This document shows, piece by piece, positions 1 to 8,206 of a stretch of DNA of 64,000 nucleotides. Source of the DNA: Kineococcus rubinsiae (lineage in GTDB: Bacteria; Actinomycetota; Actinomycetes; Actinomycetales; Kineococcaceae). The stretch is taken from contig NZ_VWPY01000001.1 of the NCBI RefSeq assembly GCF_011839805.1, positions 328,028 through 392,027 of the forward strand, given 5' to 3'. The first letter of the stretch is position 1; each line of letters starts with the position of its first letter. The notes beneath the pieces are model-generated. The model had not been told where the DNA came from and did no database searches. It was given only the letters and a program-made list of their open reading frames with translations. The position numbers were made by a program, and so were the translations under genes.

Positions 1-1
1 C

Positions 2-736
2 GCGGGACGACAGGTCTCCCGCACCACCACGGGCCCCGACGGCCGCTTCGAGCTCGCCGTCCCGACGGGCGGGACGTACCTGCTCATCACGGCGGCACCC
101 CAGCTCGCGCCGCACGCGACGCTCGTCGCCGTGGCCGACCGGCCCGTCACGCAGGACGTCCGCCTCGCAGGGCGCTCCACCGTGACCGGACGCGTCCTCG
201 CGCCCACCGCGCAGGACCCCGCGGACACGGTCCCGGTCGTGCCCGGGGCGCTGGTCAGCCTCACCGACGCCACGGGCCACGTCGTCGCGACCAGCACGAC
301 GGACGGCTCGGGCACCTACGAGTTCAGCTCGCTGGCGGGCGGCGCCTACGTCCTCGCCGCCCAGGCCACCCGGCACCGCCCCACGGCGGTCGGCGTCGAC
401 CTCGGCGACGACAGCGCCTCGACGCTGGACCTCGTCCTGACCCCCGGCGCCCACCTCGCCGGCACGGTGACGGCGGGGCCGGGGCAGCAGCCGCTGGCCG
501 ACGCCGTCGTGACGCTCGTGGACGAGGACGGTCAGGTGGTCGCCCGCGCCACGACCGGTGGCGACGGCGGGTACCGCTTCGCCGACCTGCCCGACGGCGA
601 GTACGTCCTCACCGCCGCGAGCTACGCACCCACCACCCGGCGGGTGTCGCTGGCGGGCGGGCGCGTGCACGCGACCGACGTCCACCTCGGCGCCGAGCCG
701 GCGGACGTGCCCGCGGACGTGCCCGCGACCGCCTGA
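2..736 (+). CDS. C-terminal part of a protein ending in carboxypeptidase-regulatory-like repeats (5' end outside window)
   Basis: The reading frame is open from base 2, so the gene starts upstream of the window. The visible 244 residues form two and a half beta-sandwich repeats of the carboxypeptidase-regulatory-like type. Each has a hydrophobic G-x-V start, a D-G-x-Y/F-x-F turn and a G-x-Y-V/L-L strand (DGSGTYEF, GGDGGYRF). The first visible repeat is closely similar to the corresponding repeat at the C-terminus of the MMPL exporter encoded at 1935-5084 (both contain VAVADRPV). The missing N-terminal part is therefore probably also a membrane transporter, but that is inference. A GC-rich hairpin follows 23 bp after the stop. 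Confidence 0.8.
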   Translation, partial: AGRQVSRTTTGPDGRFELAVPTGGTYLLITAAPQLAPHATLVAVADRPVTQDVRLAGRSTVTGRVLAPTAQDPADTVPVVPGALVSLTDATGHVVATSTTDGSGTYEFSSLAGGAYVLAAQATRHRPTAVGVDLGDDSASTLDLVLTPGAHLAGTVTAGPGQQPLADAVVTLVDEDGQVVARATTGGDGGYRFADLPDGEYVLTAASYAPTTRRVSLAGGRVHATDVHLGAEPADVPADVPATA

Positions 737-759
737 CGGCCACCACCCGGCGTCGGCCC

Positions 760-793
760 CGGGCTGCGTGCGGCACCGTCCGCGCGCAGCCCG
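760..793 (+). terminator. GC-rich hairpin after the repeat-domain gene
   Basis: Two 14-base arms (760-773 and 780-793) pair fully with one G-U pair around a 6-nt loop. There is no U-tract, as is common for actinobacterial terminators. It lies 24 bp after the stop at 736 and before the GGDEF gene. Confidence 0.55.
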
Positions 794-886
794 TCGACGC
801 CCCTGCCGGTGACGCGCTGTGGTCGAGGTGCTCCAATCGGTGAGAGCGACGGGCAGGCGGCCCGCGCTGGTCCCCGGGGAGGGCAC

Positions 887-1924
887 GTGGTCCGGCGAGG
901 TCGGCGGTGGCAGCGGGCGCGACGGCTGGGCGCCTGGCGCGCTCTGGCGGGCGCCCTCGTCGTGCTGTCGCTGGCGTGCGCGGCCCTGGTCCTGACCGGC
1001 CCCACGCGGCCGGGACCGCCGCCCAGCCGGGGCCTGCCCGACCTCTTCGCCGAGGACGTGCGCAACGCCCCGGGCGCGGCCGGGCGGGCGGCGGACCCCA
1101 CCCGGGTGCCCCTGGACCAGCAGCTCAACCTCGACGCGGGCAAGCTCATCGGCGCCGGGCTGGTCACCGAGGTCCGCATCACGCAAGGCCCCCGGGTGGT
1201 GGTCTACCGGCGGCACACTCCCCCGGACGACGAGGTCAGCCGGCCGCTCGCGCCGGTCGACGAGTACCTCGACGGCGAGCGCTACCTCATCGAGGTGAGC
1301 GTGGCCCAGCCCGCGGACCTCGCGGCGCTGCGCTGGCGCCACGCCGTGCTGCAGGTGCTCGTCGTGACCCTGCTGGTGCTCGCCGCGGGCGGCCTGTGGG
1401 TCAGCCGCCGCCGCCACGCCGAGCAGGAGCGCATCACCCTGGTCGACCCCCTGACGGGTGCCGGCAACCGGCGGCAGCTGCAGCGCCTCGCGGCCCGGGC
1501 CCTGCGCGACCCCGCCGGCGGGCGGCGCCACGCCCTGCTGCTCGTGGACCTCGACCGGTTCAAGCAGCTGAACGACCGCTTCGGCCACGCCCACGGCGAC
1601 GCCGCGCTGCGCCGGCTGGCCGGCGCGCTGCAGGAGGCCGTCCGCCCCGGCGACCACGTCGTGCGCCTCGGCGGGGACGAGTTCGCCGTCCTGCTGCACG
1701 ACGTGCCCGGCGAGCCCCGGGACGCGCTCCTGCTGCACCAGGTGCTGCAGCGCGTCCGCCAGCAGCTGCCGGACCTCGGCGTCAGCGGCGGCGGGGCCGT
1801 CTGGCCGCGCGACGCGGCCGACCTGGCCGGCCTGACGCACGCCGCGGACCAGGCGATGTACGCCGACAAGCGGCGGCGGCGCGAGACCCTCGACCTGCGC
1901 GCCACCGACCCCGCCACCCGCTGA
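887..1924 (+). CDS. Membrane-anchored diguanylate cyclase (GGDEF domain)
   Basis: Predicted 345 aa. The GTG at 887 is preferred over upstream in-frame starts because GGGGAGGG (875-882) sits just before it and the protein then opens with a basic stretch and a membrane segment. A second membrane segment near residues 150-170 brackets a short extracytoplasmic region. The C-terminal domain has the intact GGDEF signature near residue 263 and an RxxD inhibitory site exactly five residues before it (RPGD then HVVRL), so product-inhibited synthesis of cyclic di-GMP from two GTP is expected. The sensory part is too short to assign to a family. The gene converges with the MMPL gene; the stops are 10 bp apart. 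Confidence 0.9.
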   Translation: MVRRGRRWQRARRLGAWRALAGALVVLSLACAALVLTGPTRPGPPPSRGLPDLFAEDVRNAPGAAGRAADPTRVPLDQQLNLDAGKLIGAGLVTEVRITQGPRVVVYRRHTPPDDEVSRPLAPVDEYLDGERYLIEVSVAQPADLAALRWRHAVLQVLVVTLLVLAAGGLWVSRRRHAEQERITLVDPLTGAGNRRQLQRLAARALRDPAGGRRHALLLVDLDRFKQLNDRFGHAHGDAALRRLAGALQEAVRPGDHVVRLGGDEFAVLLHDVPGEPRDALLLHQVLQRVRQQLPDLGVSGGGAVWPRDAADLAGLTHAADQAMYADKRRRRETLDLRATDPATR

Positions 1925-1941
1925 CGGGCGCGGCTCAGCGG
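1918..1941. terminator. Hairpin containing both stop codons of convergent genes
   Basis: Seven-base perfect arms (CCGCTGA at 1918-1924, TCAGCGG at 1935-1941) surround a 10-nt loop. Each arm contains the TGA stop of one of the two convergent genes. It could act as a weak bidirectional terminator. The pairing partly follows from both proteins ending Arg(CGC)-stop(TGA). Confidence 0.35.
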
Positions 1942-4900
1942 TCCGCGGTGCTCCGCCCGGCCGCCGCCGCGTCGTGCGAGCCGTCGTGCGCCACGTCGTG
2001 CGAGCCGTCGTCCGCCGGCCGGGTCGCGCCCAGCACCAGGTCGACGGTCCCCGCCACGCCGTCCTCGACCCGCACCGTCCTGGCCACGGGCGCGTAGCCG
2101 ACCGCGGTCAGCGTGTACGGGCCGCCGGTGAGGTCGTCGAAGCGGAAGCCGCCGTCCTCGTCGCTGGCCACCGTGTCGACCACGGCGCCCGCGGCGTCCA
2201 CGAGCGTGAGGGTGGCCTCCCGCACGGGCCGCCCGGAGGCGCTGACGGTGCCGACGAGGCGACCGCCCGCGCTGAGCCGGACGTCCGCGGTCGCCTCGCC
2301 CGCCTCGGGGACCTCGACGCCCTGCGCGACCGGCCGGTGGGAGTCCGACAGCGCGCTGAGGACGTAGGAACCGCCCGTGAGGCCGTCGACCCGGTAGGCC
2401 CCGCCGGCGTCCGTGCGGGTCGTGGCCACGACGGCGCCGCGGACGTCGAGCAGCGTCAGGACGACGCCGGCGACGCCGTGACGAGCGGCGGGGGCGTCGG
2501 CGGCCGAGACCCGCCCGGTGAGGGCGGCGGCCCCGGCCAGGCGCAGGTCCCGGCGCACGGGCCGGTCGGCGACGGCCACCGAGGCGGCGGCGGGCCGCAC
2601 CCCGCCCGCGGCCACGATGAGGACGTAGGTGCCCCCGGCCGTCAGCGGCAGGGCGAAGCGGCCGTGCTCGTCGCTCGCCCCGCGCGCGACCTGGCGCCCC
2701 GCGGAATCGGTGACGGTGAGCGCCGCCCCGGCCAGGGCGCGACCGGCGCCGTCCAGCACGGTGCCGTGCACGGCCGGGCCCTCGACGGCGGCGTGCGCCG
2801 GGGTGCGCGGGGCGGGCACCGCAGCGGCCGCGGGGACCTGCCCGCCGTCCTCGGCCGCGAGCAGCGCGTCGAGCCCGCGGCCCTCGGCGTCCACGTTCGG
2901 CACGAGGCGCTGCATCCAGCGCGGCATCCACCACGCCGCCTCGCCCAGCAGGGTGAGAGCGGCCGGCACCAGGACCATCCGCACGACGAGCGCGTCGACG
3001 AGGACGCCCACGGTCAGCGCCATCCCGATCGTGCCGATGGTCGCCTCGCCCGAGAACGCGAACCCGGCGAACACCCCGCACATGATGAAGGCGGCCGAGA
3101 CGACGACCGGGGCGGAGCGGCGGAAGCCGGCCAGCACGGCGTGGGTCGGGCTGTGCCCCTTGGAGTGCGCCTCGTGGATCGCCGAGACCAGGAACATCTG
3201 GTAGTCCATCGCGAGCCCGAACAGGATGCCCACGACGAGGACCGGCATGAAGCTCAGCAGCGGAGCGGGCTGGGCGACGCCGAACACGGCGGAGAGCCAG
3301 CCCCACTGGTAGATCGCGACGGTGGCGCCGAGGCTCGCGCCCAGCGACAGCAGGAACCCGAGGGTGGCCAGCACCGGCACCGCGAGGGAGCGGAACAGCA
3401 TCACGAGCAGGGCCAGCGCCAGCACGACGATGAGCGCGATGTAGACCGGCAGCGCGTCGTTCAGGGCCTGGGTGACGTCGATGTTCAGGGCCGTCTGACC
3501 GGTCACGAGGACGTCGGCGCCGGGCGTCGAGGCGACCGCGGAGCGGATGTCGCGCACCAGGTCCGCCGTCGCGGCGTCCGTCGGGCCCGACCCGGGGACC
3601 ACGGTGATCAGCTGCGTGCTGCCGTCCGCGGAGGGCACGGCCGGCGTGACGGCGACGACGTCGCCCAGGGCCTGCACCTGCCGGGTCACGGTGGCCGCGG
3701 CGGTGGCCACGGCCTCCGGCGCCGACCCGCTGCGGCCGTCGACGAGGACGACCAGCGTCGACTGGCTGCCCTCGCCGAAGCCCTCGACGAGCAGGTCGTA
3801 GGCCTGGCGCGCGGAGCTGTCCGGGTCGGCGTTCTCGGCCGACGGCAGGGCGGTGCGCATGCTCAGGACGGGCACGGCCGCGGTGCCGACGACGAGGACC
3901 GCGGCGAGCAGGGCGAGGACGGGGTGGCGGGTCACCGAGCGCGACCAGCGGCCGAGGAACCCGGGGCCGGCCAGCGTCGCGTCGGACACGTCCGCGGCCT
4001 GCTGCCCCGACTGCGCGACGGCGTCCGCCGCGCGGAGCCCGGCCAGGTCGCGGTGGCGCTCGCGCGCGGGCAGCACCCGGCGGCCGAGGACCGTCAGCAG
4101 CGCCGGCACCGCGGTCAGCGCGATGAGGACGGCGACCGCGACGGTGGCCGCGGCGGCGAGGCCCATCTGGGTCAGGAAGGGGATGTCCACGACGGCGAGG
4201 CCGACGAGCGCGACCACGACGGTGGTGCCGGCGAAGACGACGGCCGTGCCCGCCGTCCCGGTGGCCTTGGCGACCGCCTGGGCCACGGGCGCACCGGCCC
4301 GCAGCTCGGTGCGCGTGCGGGCGAAGATGAAGAGCGCGTAGTCGATCCCGACGGCGAGGCCCAGCATCGAGGCCAGCGCCGGGGTCGTGGTGGAGAGGCT
4401 GACGACCCGGCCGAGGGCGGTGATGCCGAGGACGCCCACGCCGACGCCGATGGCGGCGGTCAGCAGGTTCGCGCCCGCGGCGGCCAGGGAGCCGTAGGTC
4501 AGCAGCAGCACGATGAACGCCACGACCACGCCGACGGCCTCGGCGCTGTGCGCGCCGCCGCCCTCGGGCAGGTCGGAGGTCACCTCGACGCGGACGTCGG
4601 CACCGCCGGCGGTGGCGTCGTGGTCGGTCGCGGCCTCGAAGGCGGCGCTGGTGTCCGCGCTGACGTCCCCGGCGGCGGTGGCGAAGGTCACGGTGGCGGC
4701 GGCGATGGTCTGGTCGGCGTTGACGCGCGGCATCTGCGGCGCCAGCGGATCGCTGACGGCCGCGATCCCGTCGACGGCGCGCACCTGCGCGAGGACGTCC
4801 TCGAGCGCCGCGGCGTTCGCGCCCGTGAGGGTCTGCCCCGCCGGCGCCTGGAACACGACGGTCGCGCTCGCCCGGTCGGCCCCGTTGGAGAACTCCCGCC

Positions 4901-5084
4901 CCAGGACGTCGAGGCCCTGGCTGGCCTCGGTGCCGGGGATGGAGAACGAGGTGTCGGGAGACGCGCTGCGCGGCAGGCCGAAGGCCAGCGCGGCGACCGC
5001 GGCCAGCAGCAGCGCCCACACGCCGAGGACGAGGCGGTGGCGGCGGGCGCTGAAGCGGCCCAGGCGGTAGAGCAGGGTGGCCAT
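1935..5084 (-). CDS. MMPL/RND-superfamily exporter with C-terminal carboxypeptidase-regulatory-like repeats
   Basis: 1049 aa from ATG at 5084, with GGAG a few bases upstream. Residues 1 to about 750 are a standard MMPL transporter: TM1 near 13-37, an outer-face domain, TM2-6, TM7 near residue 390, a second outer domain and TM8-12. The conserved stretch GILFGLAMDYQMFL lies in TM10. Such proteins use the proton gradient to move lipids or drugs to the outer leaflet. Beyond TM12 are three tandem carboxypeptidase-regulatory-like domains (roughly 770-860, 865-950, 955-1030) and a His/Asp-rich tail. This tail is unusual for MMPL proteins. Standard 12-helix topology would place it in the cytoplasm. 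The divergent TetR gene at 5307 is the likely repressor. Substrate unknown. Confidence 0.92.
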   Translation of the reverse strand: MATLLYRLGRFSARRHRLVLGVWALLLAAVAALAFGLPRSASPDTSFSIPGTEASQGLDVLGREFSNGADRASATVVFQAPAGQTLTGANAAALEDVLAQVRAVDGIAAVSDPLAPQMPRVNADQTIAAATVTFATAAGDVSADTSAAFEAATDHDATAGGADVRVEVTSDLPEGGGAHSAEAVGVVVAFIVLLLTYGSLAAAGANLLTAAIGVGVGVLGITALGRVVSLSTTTPALASMLGLAVGIDYALFIFARTRTELRAGAPVAQAVAKATGTAGTAVVFAGTTVVVALVGLAVVDIPFLTQMGLAAAATVAVAVLIALTAVPALLTVLGRRVLPARERHRDLAGLRAADAVAQSGQQAADVSDATLAGPGFLGRWSRSVTRHPVLALLAAVLVVGTAAVPVLSMRTALPSAENADPDSSARQAYDLLVEGFGEGSQSTLVVLVDGRSGSAPEAVATAAATVTRQVQALGDVVAVTPAVPSADGSTQLITVVPGSGPTDAATADLVRDIRSAVASTPGADVLVTGQTALNIDVTQALNDALPVYIALIVVLALALLVMLFRSLAVPVLATLGFLLSLGASLGATVAIYQWGWLSAVFGVAQPAPLLSFMPVLVVGILFGLAMDYQMFLVSAIHEAHSKGHSPTHAVLAGFRRSAPVVVSAAFIMCGVFAGFAFSGEATIGTIGMALTVGVLVDALVVRMVLVPAALTLLGEAAWWMPRWMQRLVPNVDAEGRGLDALLAAEDGGQVPAAAAVPAPRTPAHAAVEGPAVHGTVLDGAGRALAGAALTVTDSAGRQVARGASDEHGRFALPLTAGGTYVLIVAAGGVRPAAASVAVADRPVRRDLRLAGAAALTGRVSAADAPAARHGVAGVVLTLLDVRGAVVATTRTDAGGAYRVDGLTGGSYVLSALSDSHRPVAQGVEVPEAGEATADVRLSAGGRLVGTVSASGRPVREATLTLVDAAGAVVDTVASDEDGGFRFDDLTGGPYTLTAVGYAPVARTVRVEDGVAGTVDLVLGATRPADDGSHDVAHDGSHDAAAAGRSTADR
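1971..2018. repeat. 24-bp tandem duplication inside the MMPL gene
   Basis: Two adjacent 24-base units (1971-1994, 1995-2018) differ at a few bases and encode the repeated His/Asp-rich peptide (HDGSHD) near the C-terminus of the MMPL exporter. The period is a multiple of three, so the frame is kept. Confidence 0.7.
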
Positions 5085-5102
5085 CGGGGCTCCTCAGGGG
5101 TG

Positions 5103-5116
5103 GACGGACGTCCGTC
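5103..5116. promoter_or_regulatory. Perfect 14-bp palindrome in the MMPL leader
   Basis: GACGGACGTCCGTC is fully self-complementary and ends 18 bp before the MMPL start, just upstream of its ribosome binding site. It is a possible second operator or an mRNA hairpin. No regulator is assigned. Confidence 0.4.
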
Positions 5117-5136
5117 GGCTCCGGTGGCGACGTCGC

Positions 5137-5166
5137 ACGGTAACCGCGGAACCAGCCGAGCGGCAA
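5137..5166 (-). promoter_or_regulatory. Candidate promoter of the MMPL gene
   Basis: On the minus strand TTGCCG (5166-5161) and TACCGT (5142-5137) are separated by 18 bp, matching a vegetative -35/-10 pair with a TAnnnT -10. The -35 lies inside a copy of the repeat described at 5155-5169, so repressor binding there would block transcription. Confidence 0.45.
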
Positions 5167-5213
5167 GCGCGGGCGCTGCCGATCGGCTAGTTCCCGCCTT
5201 GCCGAGCGGCAAG
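5155..5213. promoter_or_regulatory. Candidate TetR operators between MMPL and TetR genes
   Basis: The sequence GCCGAGCGGCAAGCG occurs twice, at 5155-5169 and 5201-5215. The second copy is part of the palindrome CTTGCCG-AG-CGGCAAG (5198-5213, 7-bp arms). Copy one covers the MMPL -35 box. Copy two lies upstream of the TetR -10 (TACGCT, 5235-5240). This placement fits autoregulation plus control of the exporter by the adjacent TetR protein. The link is inferred. Confidence 0.5.
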
Positions 5214-5306
5214 CGGGCGAGGCTGCGGAGGGGCTACGCTCGGCACCGGGGTCCGAGACCCGGGACGCCCCACCCGCCCGTTCGCCCGACCGCCGACAGG
5301 AGCACC

Positions 5307-5894
5307 GTGACCACCGCAGTCCACGACGACCGGGCCGGCACCGGAGCCGGCCGCGCCCGGCTGCAGGAGGCGGCGCTGCGCCTGTTCGCCGAGCACGGGG
5401 TCAGCGGCACGTCGCTGCAGATGATCGCCGACGACGTGGGGGTCACCAAGGCCGCCGTCTACCACCACTACAAGACCAAGGACGAGATCGTCCTGGGCGT
5501 GGTGACGCCGCTGGTCGAGCGGCTGCAGCCCGTGCTGGAGGACGCGCAGGCCAAGCGGGGCCGCCGCGCGCAGGTCGAGGCCGTGCTCGAGGGGCTCGTC
5601 GACCTCGTCATCGACGCGCGCCGCGTGTACCGGGTGATGGCCAGCGACCCCTGCTACCCGGCGCTCGCGGCGCACGAGCCGCTGCTGCAGGGGGTCGGCG
5701 AGGGACTGGTCGCCCTGCTGTCCGGGCCCGAGCCGGACGAGGAGACGTGCGTGACGGTCAACCTCTTCCTCATGGGCCTCGTCGGGCCCCTGCGCGCGCC
5801 CGACTGCGCCGACGTCGCCGACGACACGATGCGCCGCACCCTGCTCGACCTCGGCCGCCGCCTGCTGCTGCCCCGCCGGGCCGCGCGCGCCTGA
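5307..5894 (+). CDS. TetR/AcrR-family transcriptional repressor
   Basis: 195 aa from GTG 5307, which has AGGAG four bases upstream. Residues about 14-60 form the TetR helix-turn-helix (MIADDVGVTKAAVYHHYKTK). The remainder is a helical ligand-binding domain with no family I can name. It is transcribed away from the MMPL exporter, and the 222-bp spacer holds repeated inverted motifs. The probable job is to sense a substrate or lipid and derepress the exporter. It converges with the P450 gene, 39 bp from its stop. Confidence 0.9.
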   Translation: MTTAVHDDRAGTGAGRARLQEAALRLFAEHGVSGTSLQMIADDVGVTKAAVYHHYKTKDEIVLGVVTPLVERLQPVLEDAQAKRGRRAQVEAVLEGLVDLVIDARRVYRVMASDPCYPALAAHEPLLQGVGEGLVALLSGPEPDEETCVTVNLFLMGLVGPLRAPDCADVADDTMRRTLLDLGRRLLLPRRAARA

Positions 5895-5933
5895 GCGGCC
5901 CCCGACCGGGCCGGGTGGCCGCACCGCGGCCCG

Positions 5934-7166
5934 TCACCGGCGGCGCACCCGCAGCGGCAGTGAGGCCCACGCCCGCATGGTGTTGTTCAGGTGCCGCCGC
6001 GGCGTCTCCGCGAGTTCCACCGTCTCGACCCGCTCGAGCAGGGCCTGGAGCACGGACTCGGCCTCGAGCCGGGCGACGTGCTGCCCGACGCACTGGTGCA
6101 GGCCCATGCCGAAACCCACGTGCCCCGACGGGTCGCGCCCGAGGTCGAACTCGTCGGGCCGCTCCCAGCGGCGCGGGTCGCGGTTCGCGGCGCCGAGGAA
6201 CATGACGATCTTCTCGCCGTCGGGCACCACGGCGCCGCCGATCCGCACGTCGCCCGTGGCGGTGCGGAAGAACAGCTGCACGGGCGAGGCCCAGCGCACG
6301 GCCTCGTCGAAGGCGACCCGGGCCAGCCGGGGTTCCGCGCGCAGCCGCGCCCACTGCGCGGGGTGGGTCGCGACGGCGTGCAGGAGCGCCGCGAGGCCCT
6401 GCACGGTCGTGTCGACCCCGGCGGACAGCAGCGAGCGCACGACGAGCGGCGCCTGCGCGGGGGTGATGTCGCCGCGGTCGGCCGCAGCCCAGATCGCGGC
6501 GCCGAAACCGCCGGGCCGCAACGCCTCCCGCGCGCACTGCGCGTCCACCCACGCCCCGTGCTCCGCCCGCCGCGGGGCGCCCCGCGCGACGAGGGAGTTC
6601 GCGGGGCCGAACGCGTTGAACAGGTGGTCGCCGTAGGGCAGCAGGTGCTCGCGGCCCTCGGTGCCGATCCCCACCGCGTCGGGGAACACGCGCAGCGGGA
6701 ACGCCTCCGCGATCGCCGGCACCGCGTCGAACTCCTCCTCCCGCAGCACCTCGTCGACGAGGTCGCGGGCGTCGGCCGCCCACTGCTCCCGCAGCCGCCG
6801 CAGCGCCCGCGGGGAGAGCACCTTCTCCAGCACGACGCGGGGCGCGTCGTGGTGCGGTGGGTCGGTCTCCAGCAGCAGGCTCGGCGGTCGCCACGGCGGT
6901 TCCCGGCGGAAGTTGCTGAGCCCCACGCCGGCGCCGGACGCGAACGCCTGCCAGTCCACCAGGGCGGCGTGGACCTGCTCGTAGCGGCCGAGGGCGTAGA
7001 CGTCGTAGCGCGACAGGTGCACGACCGGGCCGGCGTCGCGCAGGGCGGCGTGGAACGGGCCGGGGTCGCCGAGCACCTCCTCGCCGAAGGCGTCGGTGTC
7101 GTCGACGGGCAGCGGCGCGGGGGTGGTCGTGGCGGGGGTGGTCGTGGCGGGGGCGGTCGTGCTCAC
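5934..7166 (-). CDS. Cytochrome P450, CYP199-like; probable para-substituted benzoate O-demethylase/hydroxylase
   Basis: 410 aa from GTG 7166, with AGGAGG five bases upstream. P450 hallmarks are present: acid-alcohol pair D252-T253 in the I-helix (SAGVDTT), ExxR at 288-291, and heme loop GFGMGLHQCVG with Cys359. From memory the sequence closely follows CYP199A2/A4 of Rhodopseudomonas, including PWRPPS (R93, S96) and VRSLLSAG (R244, S245). These correspond to the residues that bind the substrate carboxylate in CYP199A4. Oxidative demethylation of 4-methoxybenzoate-type acids to 4-hydroxybenzoate is therefore the best guess. Twenty-six bp upstream on the same strand is its likely redox partner, and before that an IclR regulator. 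The exact substrate is unproven. Confidence 0.9.
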   Translation of the reverse strand: MSTTAPATTTPATTTPAPLPVDDTDAFGEEVLGDPGPFHAALRDAGPVVHLSRYDVYALGRYEQVHAALVDWQAFASGAGVGLSNFRREPPWRPPSLLLETDPPHHDAPRVVLEKVLSPRALRRLREQWAADARDLVDEVLREEEFDAVPAIAEAFPLRVFPDAVGIGTEGREHLLPYGDHLFNAFGPANSLVARGAPRRAEHGAWVDAQCAREALRPGGFGAAIWAAADRGDITPAQAPLVVRSLLSAGVDTTVQGLAALLHAVATHPAQWARLRAEPRLARVAFDEAVRWASPVQLFFRTATGDVRIGGAVVPDGEKIVMFLGAANRDPRRWERPDEFDLGRDPSGHVGFGMGLHQCVGQHVARLEAESVLQALLERVETVELAETPRRHLNNTMRAWASLPLRVRRR

Positions 7167-7192
7167 GGGTCCTCCTGGGCTGGTGGTGGCGG

Positions 7193-8182
7193 TCAGACGT
7201 CGAGGACGAGGCGCCCGGAGCAGGCCCGCGAGACGCAGACGAGCAGGCAGTCGCCCGCCGCGCGCTCGGCGTCGTCGAGCACGCTGTCGCGGTGGTCGGG
7301 CACGCCCTCCAGCACCGCGGTCTCGCACGTCCCGCAGAGCCCCTGCCCGCACGAGGACAGCACGCGGGCGCCCGCCCCCTCCAAGGCCTGCAGCACGGTC
7401 GTCGACGCGTCGACGACGACGCTCGTGCCGCTGCGGGCGAGGACGACCTCGAACGGGTCGCTGCGCACGGGGGCGGCCTGCGCCGCGGCGCTGAACCGCT
7501 CGGTGCGGACGGACCCCGGGGGGCGGCCGGCGGCGGCGCGCTCGGCGTCGGCGACCATGCCCGCGGGCCCACAGCAGTAGACGCGGGCCTGCGGGCCGGC
7601 GGCGGCCACGAGCGCGGCCACGTCCAGGCGCCGGCCCTCGTCGCGCGCGTGGACCGAGACCCGCGCCGGGTCCCCGGGCAGGTCGGCGAGGAAGGGCATG
7701 GCCGCCCGCGAGCGCCCGCCGTAGGCCAGGTGCCAGTCGGCGCCGAGGCGCTCGGCCTGCTCGATCATGGGCAGCAGCGGGGTGATGCCGATGCCGCCCG
7801 CGAGGAACAGGTACTCCTGCGCGGGCACGAGGGGGAACGTGTTGCGCGGGCCGCCGACGCCGACGAGGTCGCCGACCGCGAGGTGGTCGTGCACGTGCGC
7901 CGACCCGCCGCGGCCGGCCGGCTCGCGGCGGACCGCGACGCGGTAGGTCAGCGGGTCGTACCGGTCGCCGCACAGGGAGTACTGGCGCACGACCCCGCCG
8001 GGCAGCACGAGGTCCACGTGGGCGCCGGGCGCCCAGTCGCGCAGCCGGTCGCCGGCGGGGTCCGCGAGCACCAGGACGACGACGTCGCCCGCGGTGAGCT
8101 CCCGGGCCACCACCCGCAGGACGGTGCCGCCCGCCTCGGACCCTGCCCCCGGACGGGTCCGGGCGTCGCGCTGCTCTCCCAC
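7193..8182 (-). CDS. VanB/phthalate-dioxygenase-reductase-type electron transfer protein (flavin-NAD-[2Fe-2S])
   Basis: 329 aa from GTG 8182, with an AGGAGGAG site just upstream. Domain order: flavin-binding barrel with RQYSL (66-70), NAD(P)H domain with GGIGITP (129-135), and a C-terminal plant-type ferredoxin whose ligands are C278-x4-C283-x2-C286-x29-C316. It should pass electrons from NAD(P)H through flavin and the iron-sulfur cluster to the P450 encoded 26 bp downstream. This is a one-protein replacement for the separate ferredoxin and ferredoxin reductase used by the proteobacterial CYP199 systems. It could alternatively serve a VanA-type oxygenase, but none is encoded in the window. 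Confidence 0.9.
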   Translation of the reverse strand: MGEQRDARTRPGAGSEAGGTVLRVVARELTAGDVVVLVLADPAGDRLRDWAPGAHVDLVLPGGVVRQYSLCGDRYDPLTYRVAVRREPAGRGGSAHVHDHLAVGDLVGVGGPRNTFPLVPAQEYLFLAGGIGITPLLPMIEQAERLGADWHLAYGGRSRAAMPFLADLPGDPARVSVHARDEGRRLDVAALVAAAGPQARVYCCGPAGMVADAERAAAGRPPGSVRTERFSAAAQAAPVRSDPFEVVLARSGTSVVVDASTTVLQALEGAGARVLSSCGQGLCGTCETAVLEGVPDHRDSVLDDAERAAGDCLLVCVSRACSGRLVLDV

Positions 8183-8206
8183 GTCTCCTCCTCGAGCTCG
8201 GGGAGG

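Noticed and set aside
1282..5166. Long second minus-strand frame through the MMPL gene
   Set aside because: Arg/Pro/Gly/Ala-rich low-complexity translation without domains; the overlapping frame encodes a clear MMPL protein.
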